Shown one piece after another: positions 32,544 to 40,842 of a stretch of DNA of 64,000 nucleotides. The notes beneath the pieces are model-generated. The model searched no databases and was not told the DNA's origin. It worked only from the letters and a program-made list of their open reading frames with translations. The first letter of the stretch is position 1; every line of letters starts with the position of its first letter. Location of the stretch: the NCBI GenBank assembly GCA_964538915.1, contig CAZIFB010000012.1:44169-108168 (forward strand), written 5' to 3'. Position numbers and translations under genes: made by a program. The DNA is from JAEUHQ01 sp964538915 (lineage in GTDB: Bacteria > Planctomycetota > UBA1135 > UBA2386).

Positions 32544-33989
32544 TCACGTCTTCATCTGCTTCAGCTTCGCGATGGCGCCGAGAACGTTCTTGCCCGTGCT
32601 CGATCGCGTGCCGGTCTGGTAGGCCGCGTTGCCGGCTGCATCGCCCGTCGCCGCCGGTGCCGCTTGGGGCGGAGCCGACGGTGCGGGAGCGGGAGCCGCT
32701 GCGGCGGCCGGCGCCGTTGCCGTCACGGGAGCGGGTGCGCGAACGCCGCCGGACTTCACGGCTGCCTGGATCTGCGCGACGGTGGTCGCAACACCGCTCA
32801 CTTCGCGCTGGATCTCGCGCAGCGACGATTCGAGGCCGCCGAGGTGGCCGTCGCGCATCTGTGTGAGTCCGTCGCTGAGGCGGCCGGTCGCCTTGTCGAG
32901 CCGTTCCTGGAGCTGGGTCGTCGCCTTCTGCAGGTTCTCGCCTCGCAGCAGCAGCTGCACGTCTTCGCGGGACTTCTGCGTGGCGTCCTCGAGGCGCAGC
33001 AGACTCTTGCGAAGTTCGTTGTCCTCGACGCGCTGGCCGATCGCGGCGACGGCGACTTCGAGCCGGCCGACCTGCTGCTGCAGCGGTTCGAGCGACGGCG
33101 TCGCCCCGGCCTTCTTCTGGATGGTCTCCAGCGCTGCGTGCAGCTTCTGGAGCGAGGCCTGGATCGCCGCGGCGTCCTTGCTCGGCGCAGTCTGTGCCTC
33201 GAGCTGGGCTTCGAGCTGCTTCTCCATGCGGCCGAGAGTCTGCTTCGCCGCGTCGTTGCCCGCTTCCACCGCCGCGCGGATGTGCGTCATCGCGCCCGTC
33301 AGCTCTGTGCCCTGGCCCGAGATCTCCATCAAGGGCTTGCCGTACATCTTGATGGCTTTCGTGAGGTTGTTGATCTTCTCGTCCTGGCGCTGGAGCGCGA
33401 TCAGCACGTGCTGGAGTTCTTCGCCGGCGGCCGGCGGACGTTCGTTGCTCGCGTGCTGCGACTCGACGAGGAACTGCATGCCTTCGCGCAGGCTCGTCAC
33501 GTCGTCGGTGCTCCCGCCGAGGTCGTCGACCCGGCTCTGGAGCGCCGCGAGGTGGCGACGGTTGGATCCCGCGGCGATGAACACGGCTCCGGCGAGCAGC
33601 AGGCTCGTCGAGGTGAGCCCGTAGCGCGACAGGGACTCGAGCGCGGCCGGGGCGATCGGTGCGACCCCGACGACCACCGCACCGGCGAGCAGTGCTGCGC
33701 CGAACAGGAGCCCGCCCATGCCGCCGGAACCGGAGTTCGTGGTGCGTTCCGAGCGCACCTTCCGTGGCCGCCCAAGCTCGGCCGTGGTCGCGCCGCGACC
33801 GCTCGGTTCCTCCGGGTCCGCGGCGTCCGGCGCCGCCGCCGCTCCCGACTCCGACGTGTCGACCGCTGCGTCGAGGGTCTCGGTGTCGCTCGGATTGCCG
33901 GCCTCCGCGTTTGCGTCGGCGGTTCCGTCCGCATGGAGGAAGGTCGGCAGATCGTCGGTCGTGTTCTTGGACTCTGGCGGGTTCTTCAT
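32544..33989 (-). CDS. Membrane-anchored long coiled-coil protein
   Basis: About 481 residues from ATG 33989 (ATG 34052 would add 21). Residues 1-90 are acidic, Ala/Pro/Thr-rich and disordered. Two transmembrane helices lie at about 93-113 and 125-141, with a short loop. From about 145 to 420 the sequence is continuous heptad-like helix (for example LQSRVDDLGGSTDDVTSLRE, LEPLQQQVGRLEVAVAAIGQ), so it should form a long coiled coil on one side of the membrane, probably the cytosol. A Pro/Ala linker (about 425-455) and a basic tail ending KLKQMKT close the protein. I do not recognise a family; RmuC-, LapB- or polar-scaffold-like roles are only guesses. It is divergent from ptsI. Confidence 0.75.
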   Translation of the reverse strand: MKNPPESKNTTDDLPTFLHADGTADANAEAGNPSDTETLDAAVDTSESGAAAAPDAADPEEPSGRGATTAELGRPRKVRSERTTNSGSGGMGGLLFGAALLAGAVVVGVAPIAPAALESLSRYGLTSTSLLLAGAVFIAAGSNRRHLAALQSRVDDLGGSTDDVTSLREGMQFLVESQHASNERPPAAGEELQHVLIALQRQDEKINNLTKAIKMYGKPLMEISGQGTELTGAMTHIRAAVEAGNDAAKQTLGRMEKQLEAQLEAQTAPSKDAAAIQASLQKLHAALETIQKKAGATPSLEPLQQQVGRLEVAVAAIGQRVEDNELRKSLLRLEDATQKSREDVQLLLRGENLQKATTQLQERLDKATGRLSDGLTQMRDGHLGGLESSLREIQREVSGVATTVAQIQAAVKSGGVRAPAPVTATAPAAAAAPAPAPSAPPQAAPAATGDAAGNAAYQTGTRSSTGKNVLGAIAKLKQMKT

Positions 33990-34085
33990 GGTGATGCTCG
34001 TCGGCCCCGTGCCGTCGATCGGCTCGCAGCGTCGATCAGATGAAGCGGCCATGTTGCAAACTGCGGCACCGTCCCGGAAAACGGC

Positions 34086-35864
34086 ATGGCACGGATGGCT
34101 CGCAAACTGAAAGGCATCGCTGCGGCCCCGGGTGTGGCGATCGCGCCGATCGTCCACTTCCATGCGGCGCTCGATCACATCCCGACGTGGAAGGTCGCAC
34201 CCGACGGCCTGGCGGGTGAGCGCGCGCGTTTCCAGGGCGCCATCGCCGAGGTCGCCGCGGACCTGATGGCGCTGCAGAAGGAACTCTCCGGCGCCATCGC
34301 GACGCACGACGCGCGCATCTACGACGCGCAGCTCGCGATCCTGCACGACCCGACGTTCCAGAAGGACGTCGAGTCGGAGATCGTGCAGCACCACGTCAAT
34401 CTCGAGGTCGCGCTGCAGCGGGTCATCGCGCGCTACGAGGCGTGCTTCGCGGCGATGGAGAACGCGGCGATGCGCGAGCGGGCGGCGGACCTTCGCGACA
34501 TCGGTCGCCAGCTCGTCGGCGCCCTGCTGGCGACCGAGCGCGGCAAGTACACGGCGAACGGGACCGACTACCTGTTCGCGGCCGAGGAGTTCCTGCCGAG
34601 CGACGCCGGCATTCTCGATCGCGCGCACATACGCGGCATCGTCACCGAGCACGGCGGCAAGTACTCGCACGGGGCGATCCTCGCACGTTCCCTCGGCATC
34701 CCGGCGGTCGTCGGCATCGAGCAGATCATGCTCGAGTCCTTGACGGGTACGGTTGCGATCATCGACGGCGACGCCGGGCTCGTGATCCTCGACCCGACGC
34801 CCGAGCAGCTCCAGGACTACGAACGCATGCGGGTCGAGCAGGTGGCGATCGATCGCCGGCTCGCCGAGCTGCGGTTCCAGCCGTCGGTCACGCAGGACGG
34901 TGTCGCAGTGCAGTTGATGGCGAACGTCGAGGGCGTTCGCGACCTCGACAGCCTCGAGACGCAGTCGATCGCGGGGATCGGCCTGTTCCGTACCGAGTTC
35001 GCGTTCATGGAGCGGCGGCAGTTCCCGACCGAGGACGAGCAGGTCGCGATGTACAGCCGCGCGATGATCGGCGCCGAGGGCAAACCGGTCACGTTCCGCA
35101 CGCTCGACGTCGGGGGCGACAAACCGCTCGGGTACTTCAAGATGCCCGACGAACGCAACCCCGTCCTCGGATGGCGCGGTATCCGCTTGTGCCTCGACTG
35201 GCCGGACATCCTCTACTCGCAGATGCGCGCCATCCTGCGGGCCAGCGCGCACGGGCACGCACGGATCCTCTTGCCGATGGTGACGACGCGCAACGAGGTC
35301 GCGCGCTGTCGGGAAGTGATGGGGCAGCTCGTCGCCGATCTGAAGGCGAACGGAGTCCCGCACGACGCGACGATCGAGCTCGGCGCCATGGTCGAGGTGC
35401 CCGTTCTCGTCTCCGTGCTGCCCGACGTCCTGCCGCTGTGCGACTTCGTCTCGGTCGGCACCAACGACCTCGTTCAGTACCTGCTGGCGGTCGACCGCGA
35501 CAACCAGCGGGTCGCCAAGATGTACGACCCGTTCCATCCGGGCGTGTTGCGCGTCCTCAAGCAGATCGCGGACGCGGCGAACACGGCGGGCAAGGGTGTG
35601 TCCATCTGCGGTGAGATCGCCGGCGACCATCTGTTCACGCCGTTGCTGATCGGGCTCGGCTTCCGCGAACTGTCGATGGCGCCGGTGTTCCTGCCGCGCG
35701 TCCGTTTGATGCTGCGCAGTTTCACCGAGCGCGAGTGTCGCGACCTGGCCGTGCGGGCGTTGGCGCTGCAGTCGACGGCGGCGGTTCGCGCGCTGGTGCG
35801 GGACGAGATCCTCGTGCGGTGGACGCGGCAACTGACCGGCGCACCCGAGGAGCGGCGGTCGTGA
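34086..35864 (+). CDS. ptsI: Phosphoenolpyruvate-protein phosphotransferase (enzyme I)
   Basis: A 592-residue cytosolic enzyme that takes phosphate from phosphoenolpyruvate onto its own His and passes it to HPr. Order of parts: N-terminal GIAAAPGVAIAPIV, HPr-binding helical bundle (about 35-145), phosphohistidine loop GGKYSHGAILARSLGIPAVVG with His195, and the PEP-binding barrel with GLFRTEFAFM, LDVGGDKPLGYF, GWRGIR, EVPVLVSVL and GVSICGEIAGD (catalytic Cys508). The loop reads KYSHGA where E. coli has RTSHTS. No GAF domain is present, so it is PtsI rather than PtsP. No HPr or EII gene is nearby. Its stop overlaps the GTG of the four-repeat SANT-like gene. Confidence 0.93.
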   Translation: MARMARKLKGIAAAPGVAIAPIVHFHAALDHIPTWKVAPDGLAGERARFQGAIAEVAADLMALQKELSGAIATHDARIYDAQLAILHDPTFQKDVESEIVQHHVNLEVALQRVIARYEACFAAMENAAMRERAADLRDIGRQLVGALLATERGKYTANGTDYLFAAEEFLPSDAGILDRAHIRGIVTEHGGKYSHGAILARSLGIPAVVGIEQIMLESLTGTVAIIDGDAGLVILDPTPEQLQDYERMRVEQVAIDRRLAELRFQPSVTQDGVAVQLMANVEGVRDLDSLETQSIAGIGLFRTEFAFMERRQFPTEDEQVAMYSRAMIGAEGKPVTFRTLDVGGDKPLGYFKMPDERNPVLGWRGIRLCLDWPDILYSQMRAILRASAHGHARILLPMVTTRNEVARCREVMGQLVADLKANGVPHDATIELGAMVEVPVLVSVLPDVLPLCDFVSVGTNDLVQYLLAVDRDNQRVAKMYDPFHPGVLRVLKQIADAANTAGKGVSICGEIAGDHLFTPLLIGLGFRELSMAPVFLPRVRLMLRSFTERECRDLAVRALALQSTAAVRALVRDEILVRWTRQLTGAPEERRS

Positions 35865-36592
35865 GCGCGCGGCCTCTTCGCCGCGGCAACTGGTCGGTGC
35901 AGGAGATGGAGCGCCTGCGCCAGTTGCTGCCGCGACGGGGAGTGGCGGACACCGCGCTGCTGCTGCGGCGCACCGAGTCGAGCGTGTTCAAGAAGGCGAT
36001 GCAGCTCCTGCGGGTTCCGCCGCGCCGCGGTGCCTGGACGGCGAGCGACGACGGACGGCTGCGTGAGTGCTGGGGCGCGGTCGACCCGCGGCTCCTTGCG
36101 CCGATGCTCGGGCGACCTCTCGTCGAAGTGAGGAAGCGGGTTCAGGAGCTGCGGGCGCACCCGCGACAAGGGCCCTGGACGCGGGACGAGGTCCACGCCC
36201 TGAAGGACTTCTACGGCACACGTTCGGACGACGACCTGGAGGTCGCGCTGGCGCGATCGCGGGCCGATGTCGTGGCGATGGCACGGCGTCTGTGCCTCGC
36301 GAAAGACAAGCGTTTCGCGGCCCACAGCGCGCGGCACGTCGTCGCGGCGGCGGGGGACGAGGTGCGACGGCAGGAGATGCCGCGCTGGACACCGGCGCAG
36401 GTGGAGCGTCTCCGGGTTCTCTACCCCGACCAGGACAACCTGACGGTGGCTCGCGAACTGGGTCGCAGCGTGGCGAGCGTCGCCAACAAGGCCAACCAGC
36501 TCGGCCTCCGGAAATGCCCCCAACTGCTTGCCCTCATCGGCCGCGCGAACGTCGCCTTGCGATACCGAGAAGCCGGTGCGACGGGCGGTTGA
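35861..36592 (+). CDS. Protein with four SANT/GcrA-like helix-turn-helix repeats
   Basis: A 243-residue protein made almost wholly of four repeats: residues 10-51, 58-98, 105-146 and 175-216. Each has the pattern (G/R)xWT..E...L...Y/W.......LA..LgRs...V..Ka..LgL, which is that of Myb/SANT domains and of the GcrA N-terminal helix-turn-helix. Repeat 4 (RWTPAQVERLRVLYPDQDN...ARELGRSVASVANKANQLGL in two pieces) is closest to GcrA. A basic 28-residue linker separates repeats 3 and 4. A chain of four such modules implies binding to a long DNA site. It is translationally coupled (GTGA) to ptsI, which suggests that it reports or controls phosphotransferase-linked metabolism. No receiver or effector domain is seen. 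Confidence 0.75.
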   Translation: MSARPLRRGNWSVQEMERLRQLLPRRGVADTALLLRRTESSVFKKAMQLLRVPPRRGAWTASDDGRLRECWGAVDPRLLAPMLGRPLVEVRKRVQELRAHPRQGPWTRDEVHALKDFYGTRSDDDLEVALARSRADVVAMARRLCLAKDKRFAAHSARHVVAAAGDEVRRQEMPRWTPAQVERLRVLYPDQDNLTVARELGRSVASVANKANQLGLRKCPQLLALIGRANVALRYREAGATGG

Positions 36593-36601
36593 GCACGGCT
36601 T

Positions 36602-36651
36602 CGCCGCGATCGCCGCGGCGCGAAACCGCTTCGGCGACACCCCGTTTTTTT
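36602..36651 (+). terminator. Hairpin and T-run after the SANT-like gene
   Basis: CGCCGCG (36602-36608) pairs with CGCGGCG (36614-36620). A run of seven T follows at 36645-36651, rare in this GC-rich sequence, but 24 bases from the hairpin, with only a small CCG-CTT-CGG hairpin between. It could be a terminator for the ptsI unit or part of the STAS promoter region. Confidence 0.3.
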
Positions 36652-36743
36652 GGCCGCGAGGCTCAACTCATCGGGCCGGGCGGGTCGATGAACCGAGTGC
36701 GCGCGCCGTGGAACCTGGCGCGCTCATCCATCGAAGGAACGCC

Positions 36744-37139
36744 ATGGAAATCGTAGGGAAGAAGAGCCAGGGCCTGTCGGTCACGGCGCTGAAGGACGAC
36801 AAGACCGTCATCATCTCGTTCAACGATCGCAGCCTGAACTTCTACGTCACCGACGCACTGAAGGAAGCGCTGAAGGAGACGATCAGCAGCAAGATCGAGG
36901 ACGGCTTCCAGCACTTCGTGCTCAACCTCGACAACGTCAAGATCATCGACAGCTGCGGCGTCGGCCTGATCATCGTTGCGAACAACGTCACGTCGTCGCG
37001 CAACGCGAAGCTGTACCTCAGCAACATCAAGCCGTTCATCGTCAAGATCTTCGAGATCATGCGGATCAGCAAGCATCTGTCGATCTTCGAGAAGGAAGAC
37101 GACGCGCTGGCCGCGATCAAGACCGCGAACACGAAGTGA
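36744..37139 (+). CDS. STAS-domain anti-sigma factor antagonist-like protein
   Basis: A 131-residue single STAS domain of the SpoIIAA type. Such proteins bind and sequester an anti-sigma kinase unless phosphorylated. Core features: a VIISFNDRSLNFYV strand, then VLNLDNVKIIDSCGVGLIIVANN, in which Ser70 (DSCG) sits where the phosphorylated Ser of DSSG is found. The C-terminal helices include SKHLSIFEKEDDALAAI. The ATG at 36744 has AAGGA seven bases upstream. The domain starts about 15 residues in. The paired kinase is not certain: the histidine kinase downstream is of the ordinary two-component kind, not the RsbW/SpoIIAB kind. Confidence 0.88.
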   Translation: MEIVGKKSQGLSVTALKDDKTVIISFNDRSLNFYVTDALKEALKETISSKIEDGFQHFVLNLDNVKIIDSCGVGLIIVANNVTSSRNAKLYLSNIKPFIVKIFEIMRISKHLSIFEKEDDALAAIKTANTK

Positions 37140-37221
37140 CGCGTCTCGCTCGCGAGGGCGCGAGGGGCAGGTTCCGTCCTCCCGCCCGCTGCGGCCGTGA
37201 CCCGTCGTCCCGACGAACCGC

Positions 37222-38331
37222 ATGACGACGATCAGCAGCATCATGGACGGTGTCGTCTTCGTCGGACGAGCCGGCAACGTCGTGCTGCTGAACTCGGCTG
37301 CCGAGGATCTGCTCGGTGTGCGTGCCCTCGTCGCCGTCGGAAAGCCGCTGGATGCGATCGAAGGGGCCGGTGATCTGCTGCAGACGCTGATCGCGGATCA
37401 GCAGCGTACGACGAAGGGCAAGGAGTTCGCCCGCACCGTCGAGGTCCATCACAGACAGCAGGACCTCCTCTACATCAAGTGCACGACGCGGTTCGCCCAG
37501 GATCACCGCGGCGATCCGTGCGGCGTCATCACGCTGCTCCGCGACGTCACGGCGGACTTCAAGACCGACCAGCTGAAGAACCAGTATCTGTCGATCGTCG
37601 CGCACGAACTGCGCACGCCCCTCACGGGCATCAAGACGTTCTCGACGATGCTGGCCAAGGGATCGCTGGGCAAGCTCGACGACAAGCAGCGTCGCGCGTG
37701 CGAATCGATCCGCGAGCAGTCGGTGCGTCTCGAGCACCAGATCGACAAGCTGATCAACCTCGGCAACCTGGAGTCCGCGGACTACGGCCAGGATCGCGAA
37801 GTGGTCACGGTCGCCGAGTTCTCCGCCGGTCTGCTGCTGCCGTTCGAGCAGCCGGCTCGCGACCGGCGCATCACGCTGACGTTCCGGGCCGATGCCACCG
37901 AGGCGTGCCTGTTCGCCGATCGCGCCGACCTGCGCCGCGCGTGCCAGGCCCTGATCGAGAATGCGGTGAAGTTCGCCAGGGACGGGGGCGCCGTCGAAGT
38001 GCGCGTCGAACGCACCGCGGACGGCGGCCTCCGGTTCGGCGTCGCCGACGACGGGATCGGCATAGACCCCCGATACCAACGGCGGATCTTCGAGAAGTTC
38101 TTCCAGGTCGAAGACCCGCTCACGCGTCACCACGGGGGGGCCGGTCTCGGCCTGTTCGTGGCACGCGGCATCGTCGAAGCGCACGGGAGTCGCATCGAAG
38201 TCTCCAGCCAACTGGGTCGCGGAGCCGATTTCTCCTTCATGTTGCCGCTTCACCGCCCGCCGGCGGAAGCGGCGACTGCCGGAGCGGCCGGGAGTCCGCA
38301 AGAGAGTCTGTCATGCAAAGAACCGTCCTGA
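37222..38331 (+). CDS. PAS-containing sensor histidine kinase
   Basis: A 369-residue soluble kinase without transmembrane helices. Residues 3-110 form a PAS fold (ISSIMDGVVFVGRAGNVVLLN, later GVITLLRDVTADFK). The dimerisation domain carries SIVAHELRTPLTGIK with phospho-acceptor His128. The ATPase domain has the N box (ALIENAVKFA), G1 (VADDGIGID), F region (FEKFFQVED) and G2 (GGAGLGLFVA). It should autophosphorylate in response to an internal ligand or redox cue and pass phosphate to the receiver protein that follows. The last 19 bases overlap that receiver gene. It lies 82 bases after the STAS gene on the same strand. Confidence 0.93.
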   Translation: MTTISSIMDGVVFVGRAGNVVLLNSAAEDLLGVRALVAVGKPLDAIEGAGDLLQTLIADQQRTTKGKEFARTVEVHHRQQDLLYIKCTTRFAQDHRGDPCGVITLLRDVTADFKTDQLKNQYLSIVAHELRTPLTGIKTFSTMLAKGSLGKLDDKQRRACESIREQSVRLEHQIDKLINLGNLESADYGQDREVVTVAEFSAGLLLPFEQPARDRRITLTFRADATEACLFADRADLRRACQALIENAVKFARDGGAVEVRVERTADGGLRFGVADDGIGIDPRYQRRIFEKFFQVEDPLTRHHGGAGLGLFVARGIVEAHGSRIEVSSQLGRGADFSFMLPLHRPPAEAATAGAAGSPQESLSCKEPS

Positions 38332-38687
38332 TCATCGAAGACGAGAAGCTGATCATCGTCTCCACGCAGATGGTGCTCGAAGCCGCGGGGTTCCGGGTCG
38401 AATCCGCCACCAACGGCGAGGACGGCATCGGCAAGGCGAAGGCGCAGTCGCCCGACCTCATCCTGCTCGACATCATGATGCCGGGCATCGACGGGTGGGA
38501 GACGCTGACGCGTCTGAAGCGCGATCCGGCGACGGCCGGCATCCCCGTCGTGATCTTCACGGCGCGCGAGCACTCGCGCGGCCACCAGAAGAGCACGGAG
38601 ATGGGGGCCGCCGACTACTTCCGGAAGCCCTTCGAGCCGGACGAGCTCATCGAGCTGGTCGAGAAACACGTGGCCCAGAAGACGTGA
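38313..38687 (+). CDS. Single-domain response regulator
   Basis: A 124-residue receiver domain with no output domain. It has the acidic pocket (IIEDEK), phospho-acceptor Asp53 (LILLDIMMPGIDGWE), the switch Thr (VIFTAREH) and Lys (YFRKPFEP). It overlaps the histidine kinase gene by 19 bases and is its evident partner. With no DNA-binding part it must act by protein contact, as CheY- or Spo0F-type receivers do; the neighbouring STAS protein is a possible route to sigma-factor control, but that is inference. Confidence 0.93.
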   Translation: MQRTVLIIEDEKLIIVSTQMVLEAAGFRVESATNGEDGIGKAKAQSPDLILLDIMMPGIDGWETLTRLKRDPATAGIPVVIFTAREHSRGHQKSTEMGAADYFRKPFEPDELIELVEKHVAQKT

Positions 38688-38709
38688 GGATGGCGTACGC
38701 GGCGCTGCA

Positions 38710-38731
38710 GGCGACGAGCTTCGCTCGCGCC
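38710..38731. terminator. Hairpin between convergent transcription units
   Basis: GGCGACGAGC (38710-38719) pairs with GCTCGCGCC (38723-38731) around a 3-base loop with one bulged A. It is 22 bases after the response-regulator stop and downstream of the convergent ABC permease. No T-run follows. The rest of the 151-base gap is featureless. Confidence 0.45.
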
Positions 38732-38838
38732 TGAGCGCCGGGAAGCAGCGGCCAGGAGCATCCGCTTCGAGGGGGCGGAGAGCAGTCGTTCCCGGTTCCG
38801 CGTGGAGCCTGTGGGCCCTGTTCGCGCGCTGCCGCGCC

Positions 38839-40104
38839 TCACTCGTGGCGCAGCGCTTCGACGGGATCCATGTTCGCTGCGCGCCAGGCCGGGTAGAGGC
38901 CGAACACCACGCCGACCGCGGCCGAGATCCCGAACGCGAGGAGCACGTGGGTCGTCATCACCGAGGTCTTCTGGCCGAAGAAGTGGGTGATCGCCTCCGG
39001 TACGATCAGGCCGAGTCCGACGCCGACCACGCCGCCGAGCGCCGACAGCACGCCGGCCTCGACGAGGAACTGCTGCACGATGTGCTTCTTCTTCGCGCCG
39101 AGCGCGCGGCGGATGCCGATCTCGCGGGTGCGTTCGGTGACCGTCGCGAGCATCACGTTCATGATGCCGATGCCGCCGACCAGCAGGCTGATCGACGCGA
39201 TCACGGCCAGCACCAGGTTGAACATGCGCCGCTGCTTCTCTTCCTGCCGCAGTAGTTCGAGCGGGACCGTGATCTCGAAGTCGCCCTTCGTCGCGTGTGC
39301 GGGCTGCAGCATGAAGCGCAGCACGGCGGCGGCGTCCTCGACCTGGTCCGAACTCGGCAGCTTGACCTTGACCTCGTGCAGCTCGACCGACTCCCACCGG
39401 TTGGTCGACGGATTGCGCACGACGTCCCCGAAGCGGCGCCGCGAGCTGCTCATCGGCACGTAGACGCACTCGTCCAGCGTGAAGCCGTTGGGGCTCGCCG
39501 CGCGTCCCTGGGTGTCGAGCACGCCGATGACCTCGAAGCGGTCCTCGACGCCCGCGAGCACGGTCTGTCCGAGCGGGTTCTCGAGCGGGAAGAGCGACTT
39601 CGCGATGCTCGCGCCGAGAACGCAAACGTTGGCCTGGTGCTGCTGATCGAGTTCCGTCAGCCACCGCCCTTCCGTGATGCGGAGGTTCGCGACCTCGAGG
39701 AACGCCACCTCGGTGCCGACGATCATCTTCGACGCCCAGTTCTCCCCGTGCATCAGGCCACGCTGGAACTCGCGGACGCGCACGACGGTCGCCTGCGGGA
39801 GGAGGTTCTGGATGCGGTCGGCCTCCGCGTATGTGAGGCCGTAGCCGAGGATGCTCCAGCTCGACGACGTGGACGAAGTCTGCTGCGTCTCCTCCGGCTT
39901 CGTGCTGCGGATCAGCACGTTGGAGACACCCATTGCCCGGTACTGGTCGAGCGTCTCCTGCGACGCACCCTCGCCGACGGCGAGCATCGCGATGACCGAC
40001 GCGACGCCGAACAGGATGCCCGCGGTCGTCAACGAGCTGCGCAGCTTGTGCAGCATCAGGCTCTTCAACCCGAGCGTCACCATCCGCATCGAGTCGCGGA
40101 TCAC
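38839..40104 (-). CDS. MacB/FtsX-type ABC transporter permease
   Basis: A 421-residue inner-membrane permease of the type VII ABC family. Four transmembrane helices: one near residues 20-42 (SSLTTAGILFGVASVIAML), then a large periplasmic domain (about 45-295), then three near the C-terminus in the FtsX fold (VLAVIASISLLVGGIGIMNV, the GVLSALGGVVGVGLGLIV stretch, and HVLLAFGISAAVGVVFGLYP). The conserved TERTREIGIRRALGA coupling loop contacts the ATPase. The GTG at 40104 overlaps the ATPase stop (GTGA). It works with the ATPase, fusion protein and TolC-type channel encoded upstream to move a substrate from the periplasm outward. Confidence 0.92.
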   Translation of the reverse strand: MIRDSMRMVTLGLKSLMLHKLRSSLTTAGILFGVASVIAMLAVGEGASQETLDQYRAMGVSNVLIRSTKPEETQQTSSTSSSWSILGYGLTYAEADRIQNLLPQATVVRVREFQRGLMHGENWASKMIVGTEVAFLEVANLRITEGRWLTELDQQHQANVCVLGASIAKSLFPLENPLGQTVLAGVEDRFEVIGVLDTQGRAASPNGFTLDECVYVPMSSSRRRFGDVVRNPSTNRWESVELHEVKVKLPSSDQVEDAAAVLRFMLQPAHATKGDFEITVPLELLRQEEKQRRMFNLVLAVIASISLLVGGIGIMNVMLATVTERTREIGIRRALGAKKKHIVQQFLVEAGVLSALGGVVGVGLGLIVPEAITHFFGQKTSVMTTHVLLAFGISAAVGVVFGLYPAWRAANMDPVEALRHE

Positions 40105-40832
40105 GAGGCGCCTCCGGCCCTGGCCGCCGCGCGGTTGTCGACGAGCTTCTCGACCTGACCGTCCTTCAGCCACAGCGTGTGATCGGCGCGCTCGGCGACC
40201 TTCGGGTTGTGCGTGACGATCACGATCGTCACGCCGTCGGGCCGCAGGTCGTCGAACAGGTCGAGGATCTCCTTCTCGGTGTTGCTGTCGAGGTTGCCCG
40301 TAGCCTCGTCCGCAAGGAGGAACAGGGGGTCGTTCATCAGCGCCCGCGCGATCGCGACGCGCTGCTGCTGACCGCCGGAGAGTTCCATCGGCTTGTGTTC
40401 GAGGCGTCCCGACAGACCGACGCGACCCGCGAGGTACTCCGCCTTCTTGCGCGACTCGGGGCCGACGCGGCCCTGGTAGAAGAGCGGGACCTCGAGGTTC
40501 TCGAGCACGGTGAGCTGCGGGATCAGGTTGAACGACTGGAAGATGAACCCGATCTCGCGCCCGCGCACGTCGGAGAGGTCGTCGTCGTTCAGCTTGCTGA
40601 CATCGCGGCCTCCGACGCGGTACTCGCCCGACGTCGGGCGATCGAGGCCGCCGAGGATGTTCAGCATCGTGCTCTTGCCGGAACCGGAGCGCCCCATGAT
40701 CGCGAGGTAGTCGCCCTTGCGGACCTGGACGGAGACACCGTTCAGCGCCTTCACGACGTTCTTGCCCATCACGTAGTGGCGGTGCACGTCGGCGAACTCG
40801 GCGATCACCGGGCGGTCGTCCATGGCGGCCAT
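40101..40832 (-). CDS. MacB/LolD-type ABC transporter ATPase
   Basis: A 243-residue ATP-binding subunit. Motifs: Walker A GRSGSGKST, Q-loop FIFQSFNLIPQLT, signature LSGGQQQR, Walker B LFLLADEATGNLD and the switch His in IVTHNP. The sequence class (GLDRPTSGEYRVGG, DEATGNLDS) is that of LolD and MacB ATPases. ATG at 40832 lies 10 bases after the fusion-protein stop; ATG at 40823 is also possible. It is followed by the permease in a 4-base overlap. It powers conformational strokes that drive periplasmic substrates through the outer membrane rather than transport across the inner membrane. Confidence 0.94.
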   Translation of the reverse strand: MAAMDDRPVIAEFADVHRHYVMGKNVVKALNGVSVQVRKGDYLAIMGRSGSGKSTMLNILGGLDRPTSGEYRVGGRDVSKLNDDDLSDVRGREIGFIFQSFNLIPQLTVLENLEVPLFYQGRVGPESRKKAEYLAGRVGLSGRLEHKPMELSGGQQQRVAIARALMNDPLFLLADEATGNLDSNTEKEILDLFDDLRPDGVTIVIVTHNPKVAERADHTLWLKDGQVEKLVDNRAAARAGGAS

Positions 40833-40842
40833 TCGTGCGCGG

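Noticed and set aside
36744..38331. STAS protein and kinase as an RsbV/RsbW pair
   Set aside because: The kinase has a phospho-acceptor His, PAS domain and two-component motifs, unlike the Ser kinase RsbW.
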